From positions 1-5,483 of the forward strand of contig CAMPIL010000249.1 in NCBI GenBank assembly GCA_946886375.1: a stretch of 5,483 nt of DNA, in the 5' to 3' direction. Below the pieces are notes generated by a model, which was given only the letters and a program-made list of their open reading frames with translations, did no database searches and was not told where the DNA came from. The stretch's first letter is position 1; every line of letters begins with the position of its first letter. This DNA is from an uncultured Phycisphaerales bacterium. GTDB lineage: Bacteria > Planctomycetota > Phycisphaerae > Phycisphaerales > SM1A02. This document shows, piece by piece, positions 5,046 to 5,483 of this stretch. The position numbers and the translations under genes were made by a program.

Positions 5046-5483
5046 TCATCGCGCGCTGCCAAGCGGCAGCTTCTTCACCAACGCCCCTCCGATCAACACG
5101 CCAGTCGCGCCGGTGAGGGTCATGCTGAGCGCGAACCAGGTCGGCTCCTTGCCATGGTCAAACATGTCATCGAGCGTCGGCGCGCCAGCATCGGCAGCGC
5201 GGGCGGTGCGGGGGGGCGGATCGGGCCTGTTCATGTTCATGACCAGGTTGCCGACGCGGATCGCCAGGATGATCGCCGCCAACGCGAACGCGGCCTTGAA
5301 ATCGCGTGCAACAAAGGCGCACGCCAAGCCGCCGATGATCGCAGCGACAAAGCCACCGATGACGATGATGATGTTGAACGTCTCGGTCGTCCACCACGAG
5401 TTCGGCTTGAGCGCGTGCTCCAATCCACCCAACGCCGCAATCGTGATGCCAAATGTCGCCATCACCAATGCGAAGGTGACAAC
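5046..5483 (-). CDS. Four-helix integral membrane protein, copy B (5' end cut by window edge)
   Basis: The frame is open from the window edge to TCA at 5048-5046 (TGA on the minus strand), giving 145 residues. The first visible residues, VVTFALVMATFGITIAALG, align with residues about 13-31 of copy A, so only about 12 N-terminal residues are missing. A TTG at 5468 lies in the middle of the first membrane helix and is not the start. Membrane segments match copy A: the end of helix 1, then FNIIIVIGGFVAAIIGGLAC, FALAAIILAIRVGNLV and WFALSMTLTGATGVLIGG. MNRPDPP and GKEPTWFA in the third loop are conserved. Copy B carries about four extra residues in that loop (around ADAGAP) and a different C-terminus (KKLPLGSAR). 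Function is unknown. It converges on the 4446 gene with no base between the two stop codons (TGA|TCA). Confidence 0.82.
   Translation of the reverse strand, partial: VVTFALVMATFGITIAALGGLEHALKPNSWWTTETFNIIIVIGGFVAAIIGGLACAFVARDFKAAFALAAIILAIRVGNLVMNMNRPDPPPRTARAADAGAPTLDDMFDHGKEPTWFALSMTLTGATGVLIGGALVKKLPLGSAR
5055..5075 (+). terminator. Likely intrinsic terminator of the 4446 gene
   Basis: GCTGCC (5055-5060), loop AAGC, GGCAGC (5065-5070) form a perfect 6-bp GC-rich stem with a tetraloop, followed by TTCTT. It starts 10 nt after the stop codon of the plus-strand gene. It lies inside the last codons of the convergent minus-strand membrane-protein gene, where it encodes part of KKLPLGSAR. The U-tract is short and interrupted, so strength is uncertain. 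Confidence 0.5.

Noticed and set aside
5046..5468. Complete 140-residue version of copy B starting at TTG 5468
   Set aside because: The frame stays open to the window edge and the upstream residues align with copy A, so the gene is truncated by the window and does not start at TTG.
1..5483. Search for CRISPR arrays, tRNA, insertion sequences, toxin-antitoxin or phage-defence genes
   Set aside because: No regularly spaced repeats, cloverleaf, transposase motifs, terminal inverted repeats or known defence motifs were seen by eye.

Overview
The window looks like chromosomal DNA of a planctomycete-type bacterium, probably from a Phycisphaerae-like lineage. This is inferred from moderately high GC, exported proteins with PEP-CTERM-like tails ending in four arginines (VPGP or VPAP, a hydrophobic stretch, RRRR), and a large exported protein ending in a single dockerin-type calcium loop framed by cysteines. 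No rRNA, tRNA, CRISPR array or insertion sequence was seen.

Layout from left to right: (1) The 3' end of an unrecognised plus-strand gene, stopping at 167. (2) Facing it, a two-gene minus-strand unit. The upstream gene (2678 to 924) encodes a 584-residue exported protein with a C39/papain-like Cys-His-Asp arrangement and a dockerin-like tail. The downstream gene (855 to 193) encodes a 220-residue exported protein with a proprotein-convertase P-like domain and a PEP-CTERM-like tail. A consensus -35 promoter at 2859-2832 would give them a leader of roughly 150 nt, and that leader contains interleaved complementary segments, one covering the ribosome binding site. (3) Upstream of that, three more minus-strand genes that could form one unit: a four-helix membrane protein (4264-3812), a DinB-fold metal-binding protein (3768-3256) and a 65-residue two-helix membrane protein (3196-2999), with a perfect 10-bp GC hairpin before the last one. 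(4) A plus-strand gene (4446-5045) for another exported PEP-CTERM-like protein, with its own sigma70-like promoter, a dyad over that promoter and a likely terminator. (5) A minus-strand partial gene (5483-5046, cut by the window edge), a clear paralogue of the four-helix protein at 4264-3812.

The genes do not form a recognisable metabolic pathway. The common theme is the cell envelope: three secreted proteins with two kinds of C-terminal sorting or anchoring signal, and three small integral membrane proteins. The most notable points are the duplicated membrane-protein genes with a secreted-protein gene between them on the opposite strand, the candidate regulated leader of the C39-like gene, and similar promoter cores in front of the two secreted-protein transcription units. 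I found no convincing evidence of a defence or mobile system.
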